Position numbers and translations under genes: made by a program. Positions 51,728 to 61,922 of a stretch of DNA of 64,000 nt are shown here, piece after piece (position 1 is the stretch's first letter; the number at the start of each line of letters is the position of its first letter). Under the pieces are notes generated by a model. That model ran no database searches. It saw only the letters and a program-made list of their open reading frames with translations, and had not been told where the DNA came from. The DNA is from Paenibacillus sp. PL91 (GTDB lineage Bacteria; Bacillota; Bacilli; Paenibacillales; Paenibacillaceae), in the NCBI RefSeq assembly GCF_012935325.2, contig NZ_JABBYG020000017.1:62001-126000 (forward strand). Direction: 5' to 3'.

Positions 51728-53434
51728 CTAGCCTTGCTCTTTGGCTAAGATGTCATATTGCTCCTGCCATTCCTGCTTCACTTCCGACCAGTGGCCGCGT
51801 TTCTCGAGGGCATCGCGGAACCCGTTCCAAGTCGACTCGAATTGCTCGTCGCTGGTCGCCATAATGAATTTGGCTCTGTATTCCTTACGGATATTTTCGA
51901 GCTCAGGCAAATACTTCTCGATCAGTCCGCCTACCTTCGCCTTAACGAGGTCATGCGTTTGAATGCTGCGAACAGCGCCCATCTGTCCTACCGCCGCTGT
52001 GAACTCTGCCGTTTTTTTGCTGCCGGCCTTGTCGCTTGAACCATAGTTCCACCATGGATACCAGTCGTTATTGTAGGAAGAAAGCATATACAGCTCAGGT
52101 GTGACTTTTGCCTTCTGAGCAGGCTCACCCGAATTGCGCGCCTTCTCATATTCGGCATCGATATATTTCCAAAGTCCAAGCGGTTGGTCGACCCAATCCC
52201 AGAACTTGCCTACCGGCCCTTCATTAATAACGTTTTGCTGCTCGGCTTTCGGCTGCAGCGAATACTCAAGGAACTTAAGAATCGCATCAAGGTTTTTGCT
52301 GTCCTTGCTAATGTAGACATCATAGCCTGGATACGGATTGATGACCGTATTCGCTCCAAGCTTCTCGACGCCGGCTACTTTCGGGAATGGAACGACTTGA
52401 TAGAACCAGCCCGGCTCCGTCGGTCCGTCGAGCGTCTCCCATATATCAGGGTCTATGTTAAAGAAGGTACCCACATTCATCGCTACGCGTCCGGCTTTGT
52501 TTTTCTCCTTATAGCGTTCCTTCTTGTCGGTTACGACTTCTGGATCGATCAGATTGGAGCGATACATTTTGTTCATCCACTGATAAGCCGCTTTATACTG
52601 AGGATCGTCATACATAAGGACGAATTGGTCGCCTTTCTTCTCTACCGGAATAATGCCGCCGCTCGTTGTGACGCCGAATGTGCTCAGTACCGCATTCTCG
52701 TCGTTCCAACCGGCCGTATCGTTAGGATCCATCAGGAAGCTAAGCGGCAGAAGAGGCTTGCCCGACTCGTCCGTTTGCTCGGACGCTTTGGCCAGGAACG
52801 CTTCTACTCCTTCAATCGTAGCCAAATCCGCTACGCTCATTCCCGCTTTCTCCAGCACATCCGTACGAACGAGCCATGATTGCGAAGCCCAGCCCGGCCA
52901 AGGATTGTCAGGATTCTGATCGAACCAGGTCGGAATCGACCAGATATGGCCTTCGGCATCCTTCATTTGATCCAAATATACTTTCGGAATTGCCGCGAGG
53001 TTCGGATATTTATCAGGCATATCGAAATATTGCTCGACCGAAAGCACTTTATTCGAGCGAATCATCGCCGCTTTGACGATATCGCTGCGGCCGAATATGG
53101 CTGCGTCTTTGAAGCCGCCCGTGTTCAGCTTCAGGTTAAGCGCGGTTACCGCGTCCCCCTGTGTCGCCTCAAGCTCCACTTCTACGCCCGGCTCTTCTTC
53201 CTTCCAATATTTTTGCACGAGGCTGTCATTGTTGATCGTCGTCGACCAGCCCAGCCAAAGATTGAACTTTTGCGGACCCGTTGCGCTTTCGCCGCCGCTT
53301 TGTTCCGTGTTTGCGCCGTTCGGTTCCTTGTTCGCATTATTTGAACCGGAGCAGCCCGCAACAACCGAAACCAATAAGACCGCCGCAATCGCAATAAGGC
53401 TGTTTTTCTGTACCCATTTGCTGCCCTTCAACAT
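51728..53434 (-). CDS. Extracellular solute-binding lipoprotein (second locus)
   Basis: A 568-residue sugar-binding lipoprotein. The signal ends VSVVAGCSGS. The mature part opens KFNLWLGWSTTINNDSLVQK and contains HIWSIPTWFDQNPDNPWPGW and INPYPGYDVYISKDSKN. AAAAGGGGAG lies before the ATG. It is third in the operon, after the two permeases at 54410 and 53510, instead of first as is usual. The substrate is unknown, and no hydrolase gene belongs to this operon. Confidence 0.9.
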   Translation of the reverse strand: MLKGSKWVQKNSLIAIAAVLLVSVVAGCSGSNNANKEPNGANTEQSGGESATGPQKFNLWLGWSTTINNDSLVQKYWKEEEPGVEVELEATQGDAVTALNLKLNTGGFKDAAIFGRSDIVKAAMIRSNKVLSVEQYFDMPDKYPNLAAIPKVYLDQMKDAEGHIWSIPTWFDQNPDNPWPGWASQSWLVRTDVLEKAGMSVADLATIEGVEAFLAKASEQTDESGKPLLPLSFLMDPNDTAGWNDENAVLSTFGVTTSGGIIPVEKKGDQFVLMYDDPQYKAAYQWMNKMYRSNLIDPEVVTDKKERYKEKNKAGRVAMNVGTFFNIDPDIWETLDGPTEPGWFYQVVPFPKVAGVEKLGANTVINPYPGYDVYISKDSKNLDAILKFLEYSLQPKAEQQNVINEGPVGKFWDWVDQPLGLWKYIDAEYEKARNSGEPAQKAKVTPELYMLSSYNNDWYPWWNYGSSDKAGSKKTAEFTAAVGQMGAVRSIQTHDLVKAKVGGLIEKYLPELENIRKEYRAKFIMATSDEQFESTWNGFRDALEKRGHWSEVKQEWQEQYDILAKEQG

Positions 53435-53509
53435 GTTCGTTTTTCTCCCCTTTTCAATATCGTTATTACTGGTATATGGTTAATCATTATACCCTTTAGC
53501 AGCTTGCTG

Positions 53510-54406
53510 TTACCCTTTGACGGAGCCGATTAATACGCCCTTCACAAAATACTTCTGAAGGAATGGATACACGCACAGAATCGGAATCGCGCTTACCATT
53601 ACGGTTGCCATCTTCACCGACATTAGCGTTACGTTCTGCATTTGCGAACCTCTGGCTAAAGCCTCTTGATTCGAGTTCGATCCTAAAATGGCCGACATAT
53701 CCTGGGCCTGAAGCAACTGCTGCAGAAACGTCTGTACCGGAATCAAATCTTGTTCGGTCACGAAGAACGCACCGGCGAACCAATCATTCCAATGCCCGAC
53801 GGCGGTGAACAATCCGATTGCCGCGAGCATCGGCTTCGACAGCGGCACGATGATTTGGAACAAGATACGGAACGGTCCTGCGCCGTCCAGCTCCGCCGAT
53901 TCGATGAGCGCCTCCGGAATGCCTTGAATGAACTTCAGCATGACGAACATATTCCAAGTCGAGAACATGCCCGGAATGATGTAGACCATGAAGTTGTTAA
54001 TCAGACCGAGGTTATACAATTGAATGTATAGCGGAACGAGTCCGCCGCTGAACAGCATCGTGATCAAAATATAGCTTAGAATCGATTTGCGGAACGGAAC
54101 CTGATGATACGACAAGCCGAATGCGACCATAAGCGTAATGAGAAGGCCGGCGATTGTTCCTGCAACCGTACGAGCAATCGTGATGAGATAGGCATGCTGG
54201 ATCACTTCATTTCCAAGCACGATTTCATAGTTGATCAACGTAAACGCCCGCGGCCATAAGTAAACTCCGCCCTTCGCCGCATCCGTCCCCTCATTCAGCG
54301 ATATCGCCAGCATATAAGCGAACGGATAAAGCACGGACAAGCATAATAAGAGCATGAGCGCGATAACGATGCCTTGCGATATTTTTTCACCCGTTGAACG
54401 TTTCAT
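53510..54406 (-). CDS. Carbohydrate ABC transporter permease (YtcP type)
   Basis: A 298-residue permease with six helices. The EAA loop is IPEALIESAELDGAGPFRIL and the end is LQKYFVKGVLIGSVKG. It starts three bases after the stop of the LplB-type gene at 54410, so translation is coupled. With that protein and the lipoprotein at 51728 it forms one importer; the ATPase must come from elsewhere. Confidence 0.92.
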   Translation of the reverse strand: MKRSTGEKISQGIVIALMLLLCLSVLYPFAYMLAISLNEGTDAAKGGVYLWPRAFTLINYEIVLGNEVIQHAYLITIARTVAGTIAGLLITLMVAFGLSYHQVPFRKSILSYILITMLFSGGLVPLYIQLYNLGLINNFMVYIIPGMFSTWNMFVMLKFIQGIPEALIESAELDGAGPFRILFQIIVPLSKPMLAAIGLFTAVGHWNDWFAGAFFVTEQDLIPVQTFLQQLLQAQDMSAILGSNSNQEALARGSQMQNVTLMSVKMATVMVSAIPILCVYPFLQKYFVKGVLIGSVKG

Positions 54407-54409
54407 CGT

Positions 54410-55303
54410 TTACCATAACCCCTCACCGTTCAATTTTCTGGATAGCTGATTCGTGAGTACGACGAGGATAAGGCTAATAACGGAAGATAGCAGGCCAATT
54501 GCGGTAGCCATCCCGAAATACCCTTGCTGAAGGCCGGTTCGCAGCACATACGTATCCAGCACATCCGCCACCTGCATATTCGCCGGGTTCATGAGCGGAT
54601 AAATCTGATCCATGCCAACGGCGATCAGGCTCGGAATGCTCAAGATAAGTACGATCGATACGGTAGGCATAATGCCCGGAATGGTAACATGCTTGATTTG
54701 CGACCACTTCCCTGCTCCTTCGACCTTAGCCGCTTCGTACAGCTGCGGATCGATCGCCGATATAGCTGCAAGATACAGGATGGTATTCCAGCCTACCTCT
54801 TTCCACAATCCACTGGAGATTATCATAGGTCGGAACCATTGCTCCGATCCGAGGAAGAAGATAGGTTCTCCGCCCATCCTCGCAATCAGATCGTTAGCTA
54901 ATCCCCCGTCTAGCGTCAGAAACGACTGCAGAATATAAGCGACGACAATCCACGAGAAGAAATGGGGCAAATAGCTAACGGACTGAACGAACCTCTTGAA
55001 GCCGTTATGCATCAATTCATTGATCATTAAGGCTAGGATGATCGGAGCCGGAAACCCGAATATGAATTTCAACACCGAGATGAACAGCGTATTTTTGACA
55101 ACGACCCAAAACTGCGGTTCTTGCAGAAAAGTGAAATTGTCCAAGCCTACCCATGCGCTCTCCCAAATGGAGGAGCCGATCTGAAAATCTCGGAATGCGA
55201 TTTGAATCCCCGCCATCGGTACATAGTTGAACAGAAACAGGAGCAGCACAGCAGGAAATATCATTACATATTGCCACCGGTATTTGTATAATCTTGCTAA
55301 CAT
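54410..55303 (-). CDS. Carbohydrate ABC transporter permease (LplB type)
   Basis: A 297-residue permease (YVMIFPAVLLLFLFNYVPMA, GIQIAFRDFQIG; EAA loop AIDPQLYEAAKVEGAGKWSQ; MDQIYPLMNPANMQVADVLD). I take the ATG at 55303 (MLARLYKYRW), after GGGGGGAA; an open frame 27 codons longer lacks such a site. It is the first gene of the second importer operon. A weak cre-like sequence (TGTAAGTGCTTACG, 55335-55348) lies just upstream. Confidence 0.9.
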   Translation of the reverse strand: MLARLYKYRWQYVMIFPAVLLLFLFNYVPMAGIQIAFRDFQIGSSIWESAWVGLDNFTFLQEPQFWVVVKNTLFISVLKFIFGFPAPIILALMINELMHNGFKRFVQSVSYLPHFFSWIVVAYILQSFLTLDGGLANDLIARMGGEPIFFLGSEQWFRPMIISSGLWKEVGWNTILYLAAISAIDPQLYEAAKVEGAGKWSQIKHVTIPGIMPTVSIVLILSIPSLIAVGMDQIYPLMNPANMQVADVLDTYVLRTGLQQGYFGMATAIGLLSSVISLILVVLTNQLSRKLNGEGLW

Positions 55304-55592
55304 GATGTCTAAGTTCCCCCCTTCTGCTCTTAATTGTAAGTGCTTACGGAGTAATGAACCATATAACGGTGATTGGATTTTCATCGTAATGATTGGATGT
55401 TTGACGACTATTTAGATGGATTTCGTACAATCAAAATGGTCTTAACTGCGCCAAAGATGCTTTTTAAGTGGAACATACAGCTTAATCGACCTCTGTGACT
55501 CATATCCGCCCGCATGCGATTAGACTAATTAGTTGACACGCCTTAATGGAGACCTGCTATGCTATAGATAATAATAGGTTGAGGTGTGAGCA

Positions 55593-56045
55593 ATGGAAGA
55601 GAAACGCAAGCGTTATAGCGAAGAGTTTCGCATGAAGACGAAAACTTCCGAGGGTTGGGTGTATTTGGCCAGCCTTATGGACCTCTACTCCCGCAGGATC
55701 GTTGGCTGGGCCCATCAATAAAGACTTGTGTCTGGAATCACTCGATGACGCGATACAACGAGCAAGCATGTAGAAGGCGTGATTCACCATTCGGATCGCG
55801 GTTTGCAGTACGCATCAAACTAGTACCGGCAGCTTCTCGAGAAAGCGAAAATGACCGGAAGCATGAGCTGGAAAGGCAATTGATACGATAATGCCAGCAT
55901 CGAATCGTTTCACAGCTCGCTGAAAATGGAGCTTGTTTACCAAATCAAATTTCGGACTCGGAAACAAGCTTGCGCTGCGATTAATTGAGATATTGAACTC
56001 GAGTATAATCAAATCAATGGGCCTTGATCCAACTAATTTTCAAAC
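55593..56045 (+). mobile_element. Decayed IS3-family insertion sequence
   Basis: The start of OrfA (MEEKRKRYSEEFRMKT) is joined by a deletion to OrfB, whose pieces appear in several frames: WVYLASLMDLYSRRIVGW, then VIHHSDRGLQYAS, MTGSMSWKGN and IESFHSSLKMELVYQIKF. The three DDE regions are recognisable, but stops and frameshifts interrupt them. No clear terminal repeats were found. It separates the second importer operon from the rhamnosidase operon. Confidence 0.8.
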
Positions 56046-56091
56046 TTATTTTCATCCTAAATTAGAAAATATGAAATCTACGGTTCTTTGG

Positions 56092-58755
56092 TTAAACTCC
56101 TTTTTCTCGCACTTCAAATTGGTAACTTCCTGAACCTACGCGACTAATTGCAAATAGACGCCCATGCTCTTGAACAATTTCAAAGTTGATCAAAGTATCA
56201 CTTTCCATGATTACCGGTTCATCCGACGCAATAGGAAGTTTAATCATTCCGCTTGTATTCGGAGGCAAGGTGACTGCTAACCGCAAGCCACACGCCTCGG
56301 ACATGAAATCGACATGAATCTCGCCTCTAACAGAGCGATGGCTGCCTGTTACACGGTGGATTAAGTCCGAACAACCTGGTGCAATGAGGATTTCCTTGTA
56401 AGCATCCCCTACTGACGATATACCTAGCAGTTCCTTATACAGCCACTCCAAAATATGTCCCATCATATCGTGGTTTCGGGAACGGGAATCATCCGTCCAG
56501 AATTCAGGCAGCGCCGTTTCGCCGCGTTCGACGAATCGAATATAGCTCGGATGCTCGGGCTGCATCATCATATCGAATACAATATCGTTTCGTTTCATTC
56601 CAGCAAGCGCGCCAAACAAATAACGAAGCCCTATCTCTCCCGATCGCAGCTGTCGCCCTGACGCCGCATGCAATAGCGCCGATTCAATATCGGATCGATA
56701 CTCTTCATCCACGAGTCCAAAGTAAAGCGGAATAGCCTGAACCACCTGATTCAGCGGATCGAATTCTCCGTTCAGCTTACAATAGGCATAACGCCCTTCA
56801 CCTTCGCTCGCGATCCGGCGCAATAGTTTCGCATTATAGCATCGCTTCACCCGTTCTGCTTCCCTCGCGTAATGCTCCGCATCGCTAGCTAGTCCGAGCA
56901 AGGAGGCGAACTTGGACGTTAACCTGTAACTCTCATAATAGAAAGCAGTCTCTACGTTCTCGATGTAGTCTCCGCCGGTCTGCGGCGCAATGCCCCAGTC
57001 TCCGAGTCCATGGTTAATAAGTCCTCCGTCCACTTCTTTCAACTTCAAATAATTCAAATATGCTTTCATGGCAGGATATGTTTCTTCCATAGCGGTTCGG
57101 TTACCATAGGTCTGCAACAGTAGCTCGGGAACGAGAATAATCGCGCTTCCCCATGCTATCGAATCACGGAAACCATCGCTAAATCTCGAATATTCCGGTG
57201 CTATATCAGGAATTAAGCCTTCCTCCGTCTGAGCTTCCATCATATCTCGCGTAATTTTCAGCCATAGCTCTTCGACACTCTTCACGCACATAATCGATGG
57301 GCCCATCAGACTTGCCGTCTCGATCCAGCCCAGTTTCTCGATCGTCGGGCAATCGGAATGCACGCTGTGCAGATTGCTCTCGATCGCTTTGATAATAATC
57401 TGGGCAAGCTTCGTTATGCGAGGATCATCTGTCTCCAATCGACCTACATCCTCGGATGCCGACGTTACGAAATGTCCTTTGACGTCATGAATGATCGGCT
57501 TAGACTTGTCGGATCCATCACGGGTGCAGCCTTCGATCTGTACCCATCTCGCACCGTAACAGGAAAAGTCGGGCTTCCATACTTCTATATCCCCTGTACC
57601 GGCTAGCGTGTACTCGGAATAGGTAACAATGTCCCACGGGGTAGCTACCGTACCGTTCTCGTTCCGTAGTTCGCCAGGTTTTATAGTGACTTTAGAGCCG
57701 GCAGGGCCGCTGACATAAATTTCGAACATGCCAGACATATTTTGGCCCAAATCGTAAATATACACTTGCTCGAGCGGCTCTTCGATTCCGATCGTATCGT
57801 AGACCGTTCTCACCGTAATCGGCGGCTGGTTCTGGCTTACGAGATTACCGGCAGGGGAAGCCAACACCTTGGCAGTCTCCCAACCCGAATCGTCGAAATC
57901 TAATCCGTACCATCCATTCGGATATAGCCTTGCATCAAAATTTTCGGAGCCGTACACGTTCGCTAGCGTCGTCGCGCACTCGCGAACTTTCCAGTTCTCG
58001 CCCTCCGTCCTTACATATACAACGGAGCCGTCCTCATATTCAATATGCCATTCTCCAATTGCAAGCAGCTCGGTGCCGTAGGGTTTGTACCCTTTTCCTA
58101 TCGTATAGAAATGCCGATCTCCCGCATCTCCCGCATAAAATCCGTTACCGACCGAAAATCCGATTACGTTACTGCCTTCACGAATCTTGTCCGTCACATC
58201 AAAGCAAACATATTGTACGGACTTTGTATAATTGGTCCAGCCCGGATCCATCTCATTGGGTCCGACTTTCTCGCCGTTCATGTACAGCTTGAAGTGGCCA
58301 AGACCCGATACGAGCGCATAGGCGCGCTTGACTCTTCCCTCCGAGGAAAATCCCGTTCTGGCGTAAAATGGTTTGGTTCCGCCGCTACCGATCCATTCGG
58401 CCTTCCAGGTTTCAGCGTTCAGATAGCCAGTAAACAGCGTTTGCACTTCGCTCCATGCCAATACGCCATGCTGATTCCATACAGCGACTCTCCAATAGTA
58501 GGCAGTAACGCTTTGAAGCGGTTGCCCTTGATAGACAATGCCGAATTGCTCGGAAGAGCTTACCTTGCCGCTGTCCCAAAGCAGTTGTTCACAACTAATG
58601 ACCGACTCTTTTCGTTTAGCGAGTATGATTCGATAGTGAGTCTGACTCTGATTCTGCTGCTCGCTTTCCAATTGCCAGCCAAATATAGGGATAGCCGTAT
58701 CAATCCCTAAGTGAGAGTAATAGTTATTGATCTTTAAACGTACCGGTTTCATCAT
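56092..58755 (-). CDS. Alpha-L-rhamnosidase, GH78 type
   Basis: An 887-residue cytoplasmic enzyme expected to remove terminal alpha-L-rhamnose. Domain order is an N-terminal Fn3-like part (FGWQLESEQQNQSQTHYRI), carbohydrate-binding sandwiches (RAYALVSGLGHFKLYMNGEK), an (alpha/alpha)6 barrel (SVHSDCPTIEKLGWIETA, GDWGI, PEFWTDDSRSRNHDMMGH) and a C-terminal beta domain. The Asp and Glu of DCPxxE are kept, but the later G-D-A of classical GH78 is E-T-A, which marks a divergent subgroup. It starts 16 bases after the GH106-type gene and shares its operon. Confidence 0.88.
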   Translation of the reverse strand: MMKPVRLKINNYYSHLGIDTAIPIFGWQLESEQQNQSQTHYRIILAKRKESVISCEQLLWDSGKVSSSEQFGIVYQGQPLQSVTAYYWRVAVWNQHGVLAWSEVQTLFTGYLNAETWKAEWIGSGGTKPFYARTGFSSEGRVKRAYALVSGLGHFKLYMNGEKVGPNEMDPGWTNYTKSVQYVCFDVTDKIREGSNVIGFSVGNGFYAGDAGDRHFYTIGKGYKPYGTELLAIGEWHIEYEDGSVVYVRTEGENWKVRECATTLANVYGSENFDARLYPNGWYGLDFDDSGWETAKVLASPAGNLVSQNQPPITVRTVYDTIGIEEPLEQVYIYDLGQNMSGMFEIYVSGPAGSKVTIKPGELRNENGTVATPWDIVTYSEYTLAGTGDIEVWKPDFSCYGARWVQIEGCTRDGSDKSKPIIHDVKGHFVTSASEDVGRLETDDPRITKLAQIIIKAIESNLHSVHSDCPTIEKLGWIETASLMGPSIMCVKSVEELWLKITRDMMEAQTEEGLIPDIAPEYSRFSDGFRDSIAWGSAIILVPELLLQTYGNRTAMEETYPAMKAYLNYLKLKEVDGGLINHGLGDWGIAPQTGGDYIENVETAFYYESYRLTSKFASLLGLASDAEHYAREAERVKRCYNAKLLRRIASEGEGRYAYCKLNGEFDPLNQVVQAIPLYFGLVDEEYRSDIESALLHAASGRQLRSGEIGLRYLFGALAGMKRNDIVFDMMMQPEHPSYIRFVERGETALPEFWTDDSRSRNHDMMGHILEWLYKELLGISSVGDAYKEILIAPGCSDLIHRVTGSHRSVRGEIHVDFMSEACGLRLAVTLPPNTSGMIKLPIASDEPVIMESDTLINFEIVQEHGRLFAISRVGSGSYQFEVREKGV

Positions 58756-58771
58756 TTCTTATCACCTCGTT

Positions 58772-61700
58772 CTATTTGCTGGAACGCAGCAATCTAACCG
58801 GATCTATTAAACCGTATGGAGTACCTCTGTATTCGGTCGTATAATCGTTGTCCTCGGGGTGGAATGACCACCAATCCATCCATTTAGGATTAGTATCCAA
58901 TTGATGGAGCGGACCAAACAAATTGCGCGGGCTGCCTACGACCTCAATAACGACTCGATTTTCTCCATCTGTCACTAAAAACGGATCCAAATCCACATAG
59001 GCTTCGCTTCGCCAAGGAATCATCTTGCACGCCGCCCCATTCACTTTCACGTCCATCAGCACAGCTTCATAACGGCCAAACACCAGACTGTATCCGTTGC
59101 CTTCGTTAGTTTCCTTCTCAATCTCGAAACAATAATTCATACTGCCGCAATAGTAAGGATAACCTTGACTACGCCAGTCTCCGTAACTCAGATTGCTAGG
59201 TTCGTCCACAATTCTGCGATAAGAGTCAATCGCAAAGTCTCCTATAATATAACCGTTCTCCAGCTCCATGTCGTTGCAGTACGCGATAAGAACATCAAGC
59301 GTGTTCACACCCTCCCGCAAAGTCGGCAGCTTCACCTTCTTCATGCTCACATCCAAGTAGTAGCCTTCTGGTTCTGCCTCAACACGCTTACCATTAAGCT
59401 CAAAATCGAAGCGGTTCGCATCCTCGAATACGAAGTACGTATCGGTCGAAGGTACTTCGGCTACAGTGAACGTAAATCGCAGCTCGAATGGTGTCTCGTT
59501 ACCTGGGTGTTCCTCATGAATCCAGAAATACCGCTGCAGATTGCCGGAATGCAAGACTTGGCGCATGTCAAGCCGCTCGCGAATGATCCGCTGGGCTTTC
59601 CAGACCTCCATGGGTTCCGACCACTGCTCTTCCCCCATTCGAAATTGGCATTGATCGAGAATAAGCGCATTAGGCGCGGACCGTTGGAAGGAAACAGGCT
59701 TCAGCTCCGTTAGCTGTTCATGGCCTGAGCTAACAAGTTCGCTTTGAGGAACAGCCATTTGCTCCATTCGCTCAAACGGAGCATTCCCTATAACGTAAAG
59801 CTTGGACTGCGCCGGTTCAAAATTTTCTTTGAACGTAACTCCTCCTTCTTCCAAGCGAACGGATCGTGTTATTACTTTCCCCGTCCAAGCATCCCATTCC
59901 TCCAAACATTGGCCGCTTGAGAGTCGAATCTCTACTTGATGACCATGATCCCGATCATTGTTTACGATAAACACAACTGTACAGCCGTCCATTTGCCGAT
60001 GCATATGAAGAAACGGCTTCGCTTCTACGCCCGCCTCATCCTTAATGCTTACCGCCCTTGACGCAGACCCGTTCAGCAACGTCTCCAGCTCATCAGCATC
60101 CTGCAATCGGATAAACCCTTTATGATCAAGCAGCTCCTCCAAACGATGAAGATTCTCCGATCGGCCATCCACTAATGATGGCATAGCCCCGAACGCAGCT
60201 ACTTTGCCGCCTCCGTCCATATAAGCGAGCAGCACCTCAACCGTGGAGGACATCAGATTGTTAAGAGACGGAAGAATAACGAATTCATAGCTGGCCTCGC
60301 CAACGATAAGCCGCTCTTCGTCAGCCCTAGCGAACTCCTTCATGATCAGCTCGTCTCCTAGATCATAATCGACATGAAGCTCGACTAGACGGTTAACGAA
60401 TGCATTGAACGACTTGTCGTAATCCGCCAGCAGCGTCTCGTTGCCTGCGTTGTTTTTCCATGCAGCCGAATGGACGCTTTGTCCTAGCTTCGTCCATACT
60501 GAAGTGGAGGGATGGACGACGAGCACGTTGCGGGTAAGCTTGCCTTCGCTCAGCACCGCGCTAAGCCTTGCGTAATAATCCTCCATCTTCCGGTCATGGT
60601 TCCACCAATTCGTATGATAGTTGAAGGATGGCGGGTAATCGCGCTTGCGGCACCCTCTGAGCGAATACCAGGAAAGGTGATGGGTCAACAGATTGACCCC
60701 TAGCGCATATTGCCAATCGCCGATCCATCTCCTATTCTCGAAGGTCAAATCCCAGCCCGTAACACCGTACGTCTCGGTAATGACCCGCTTCTTCCCCAAC
60801 TGATTGGCAATGCTGGAAACTTGCTTTATCGTCAAATGCTCGGCCGTCTGCTCACACAGCGTATCGACGCCTGGTATATCCATATACCGATAATGCAGCA
60901 TCAAGGATCCGCTATGCTGGACCTGTCCTACAATGCTGCCTTCGGAATGAAAATGACCGGTGAGCTGTATGCCTTGCTCTCTGCACCAATCGCCGATTTG
61001 TTTCGTATACGATTCGCTGAACGTCTCTGCCACCGTTAACCAATAGTCATGCCGAATTTGAGCAGAAGGTTTCCCTCCAAAGAAAAAGAAAGGAAGCAGC
61101 TCCCAGATCGAATAGCCCCTTCTCCGTTCAAACTCGCTTGTCAGCACCTCGCTCCAAGCGATCCAAGTTAGCTCAGGCTCTTCCAGCCGTTCGGAAAATC
61201 CTTTCACCGTCGGTTCGTCGGTAAATACGCCAGGTACGGTTTTGCCGAATTCCTCCCCTACCGCTTTCCGATACGGTTCATAATTTTTCTCGATAAACAG
61301 CCTTGCCGTCTCCGGATTCATTAAATCCGTATACGTATCGCCATGGCACCAATCGTTCATAGCAGCAATTCGAACCCGAAATACAAGGTAAGTTTCGGCA
61401 CTTCCATAAAGCCTATTTCCGCCTTTATCAGATACAAACCGGGTCAGCTCTGTTATTTGATCTCCCTTGATGACTGCCTTATAAGCGGCAACGATCGACG
61501 CATCGCCAGACTCCATGGATTGGCTCAAACTCAGCGTCAGCGCCTTGGCGCGTACCGCATCGCCGCCCGCCTTCGGAACCAATCCGCCGCCCATGCCGGA
61601 GGAATAACGATCTTCATCGTACAGCCAAGCTTTCATGCCGGATTCCTTTGCCTTGGTCACGCTTCCCTTGATACGTTCCATGAATTCATCGCTCAAATAG

Positions 61701-61885
61701 GGGGTTTCCAAGCCCTCGCGCACATGCATCATAAATCCACCCATGCCTTGCTCCTTGAAGCCGTCGATCTGACGGTCCAATTCCTCCTGCTTCAAATCAT
61801 CATTCCAAGCCCAGAACGGAACAGGGCGGAACGGGATTGCCGGATCCATGAATGATTGTTTTAATTGGTTTCGATTTCGATTCAT
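58772..61885 (-). CDS. GH106-type alpha-L-rhamnosidase-like hydrolase
   Basis: A 1037-residue glycoside hydrolase without a signal peptide. Its start, RPVPFWAWNDDLKQEELDRQ with GMGGFMMHVREGL and AWLYDEDRYSSGMGGG, is typical of the GH106 group. The barrel continues with VFTDEPTVKGF, GHFHSEGSIVGQ and ITETYGVTGWDLTFENRRW, where the acidic residues should be catalytic, followed by beta-galactosidase-like jelly-roll domains. GAGAGGTGTCC precedes the ATG. It lies between permeases and the GH78 enzyme, so both probably cut imported rhamnose-containing pectin or glycoside fragments. Confidence 0.82.
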   Translation of the reverse strand: MNRNRNQLKQSFMDPAIPFRPVPFWAWNDDLKQEELDRQIDGFKEQGMGGFMMHVREGLETPYLSDEFMERIKGSVTKAKESGMKAWLYDEDRYSSGMGGGLVPKAGGDAVRAKALTLSLSQSMESGDASIVAAYKAVIKGDQITELTRFVSDKGGNRLYGSAETYLVFRVRIAAMNDWCHGDTYTDLMNPETARLFIEKNYEPYRKAVGEEFGKTVPGVFTDEPTVKGFSERLEEPELTWIAWSEVLTSEFERRRGYSIWELLPFFFFGGKPSAQIRHDYWLTVAETFSESYTKQIGDWCREQGIQLTGHFHSEGSIVGQVQHSGSLMLHYRYMDIPGVDTLCEQTAEHLTIKQVSSIANQLGKKRVITETYGVTGWDLTFENRRWIGDWQYALGVNLLTHHLSWYSLRGCRKRDYPPSFNYHTNWWNHDRKMEDYYARLSAVLSEGKLTRNVLVVHPSTSVWTKLGQSVHSAAWKNNAGNETLLADYDKSFNAFVNRLVELHVDYDLGDELIMKEFARADEERLIVGEASYEFVILPSLNNLMSSTVEVLLAYMDGGGKVAAFGAMPSLVDGRSENLHRLEELLDHKGFIRLQDADELETLLNGSASRAVSIKDEAGVEAKPFLHMHRQMDGCTVVFIVNNDRDHGHQVEIRLSSGQCLEEWDAWTGKVITRSVRLEEGGVTFKENFEPAQSKLYVIGNAPFERMEQMAVPQSELVSSGHEQLTELKPVSFQRSAPNALILDQCQFRMGEEQWSEPMEVWKAQRIIRERLDMRQVLHSGNLQRYFWIHEEHPGNETPFELRFTFTVAEVPSTDTYFVFEDANRFDFELNGKRVEAEPEGYYLDVSMKKVKLPTLREGVNTLDVLIAYCNDMELENGYIIGDFAIDSYRRIVDEPSNLSYGDWRSQGYPYYCGSMNYCFEIEKETNEGNGYSLVFGRYEAVLMDVKVNGAACKMIPWRSEAYVDLDPFLVTDGENRVVIEVVGSPRNLFGPLHQLDTNPKWMDWWSFHPEDNDYTTEYRGTPYGLIDPVRLLRSSK

Positions 61886-61922
61886 TGGACACCTCTCTGA
61901 TTTCTTGATCGTAATAAACGAC

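Noticed and set aside
52184..53483. Several long plus-strand ORFs opposite the binding-protein gene
   Set aside because: The minus strand is a full solute-binding lipoprotein; the plus frames have shadow-type composition.
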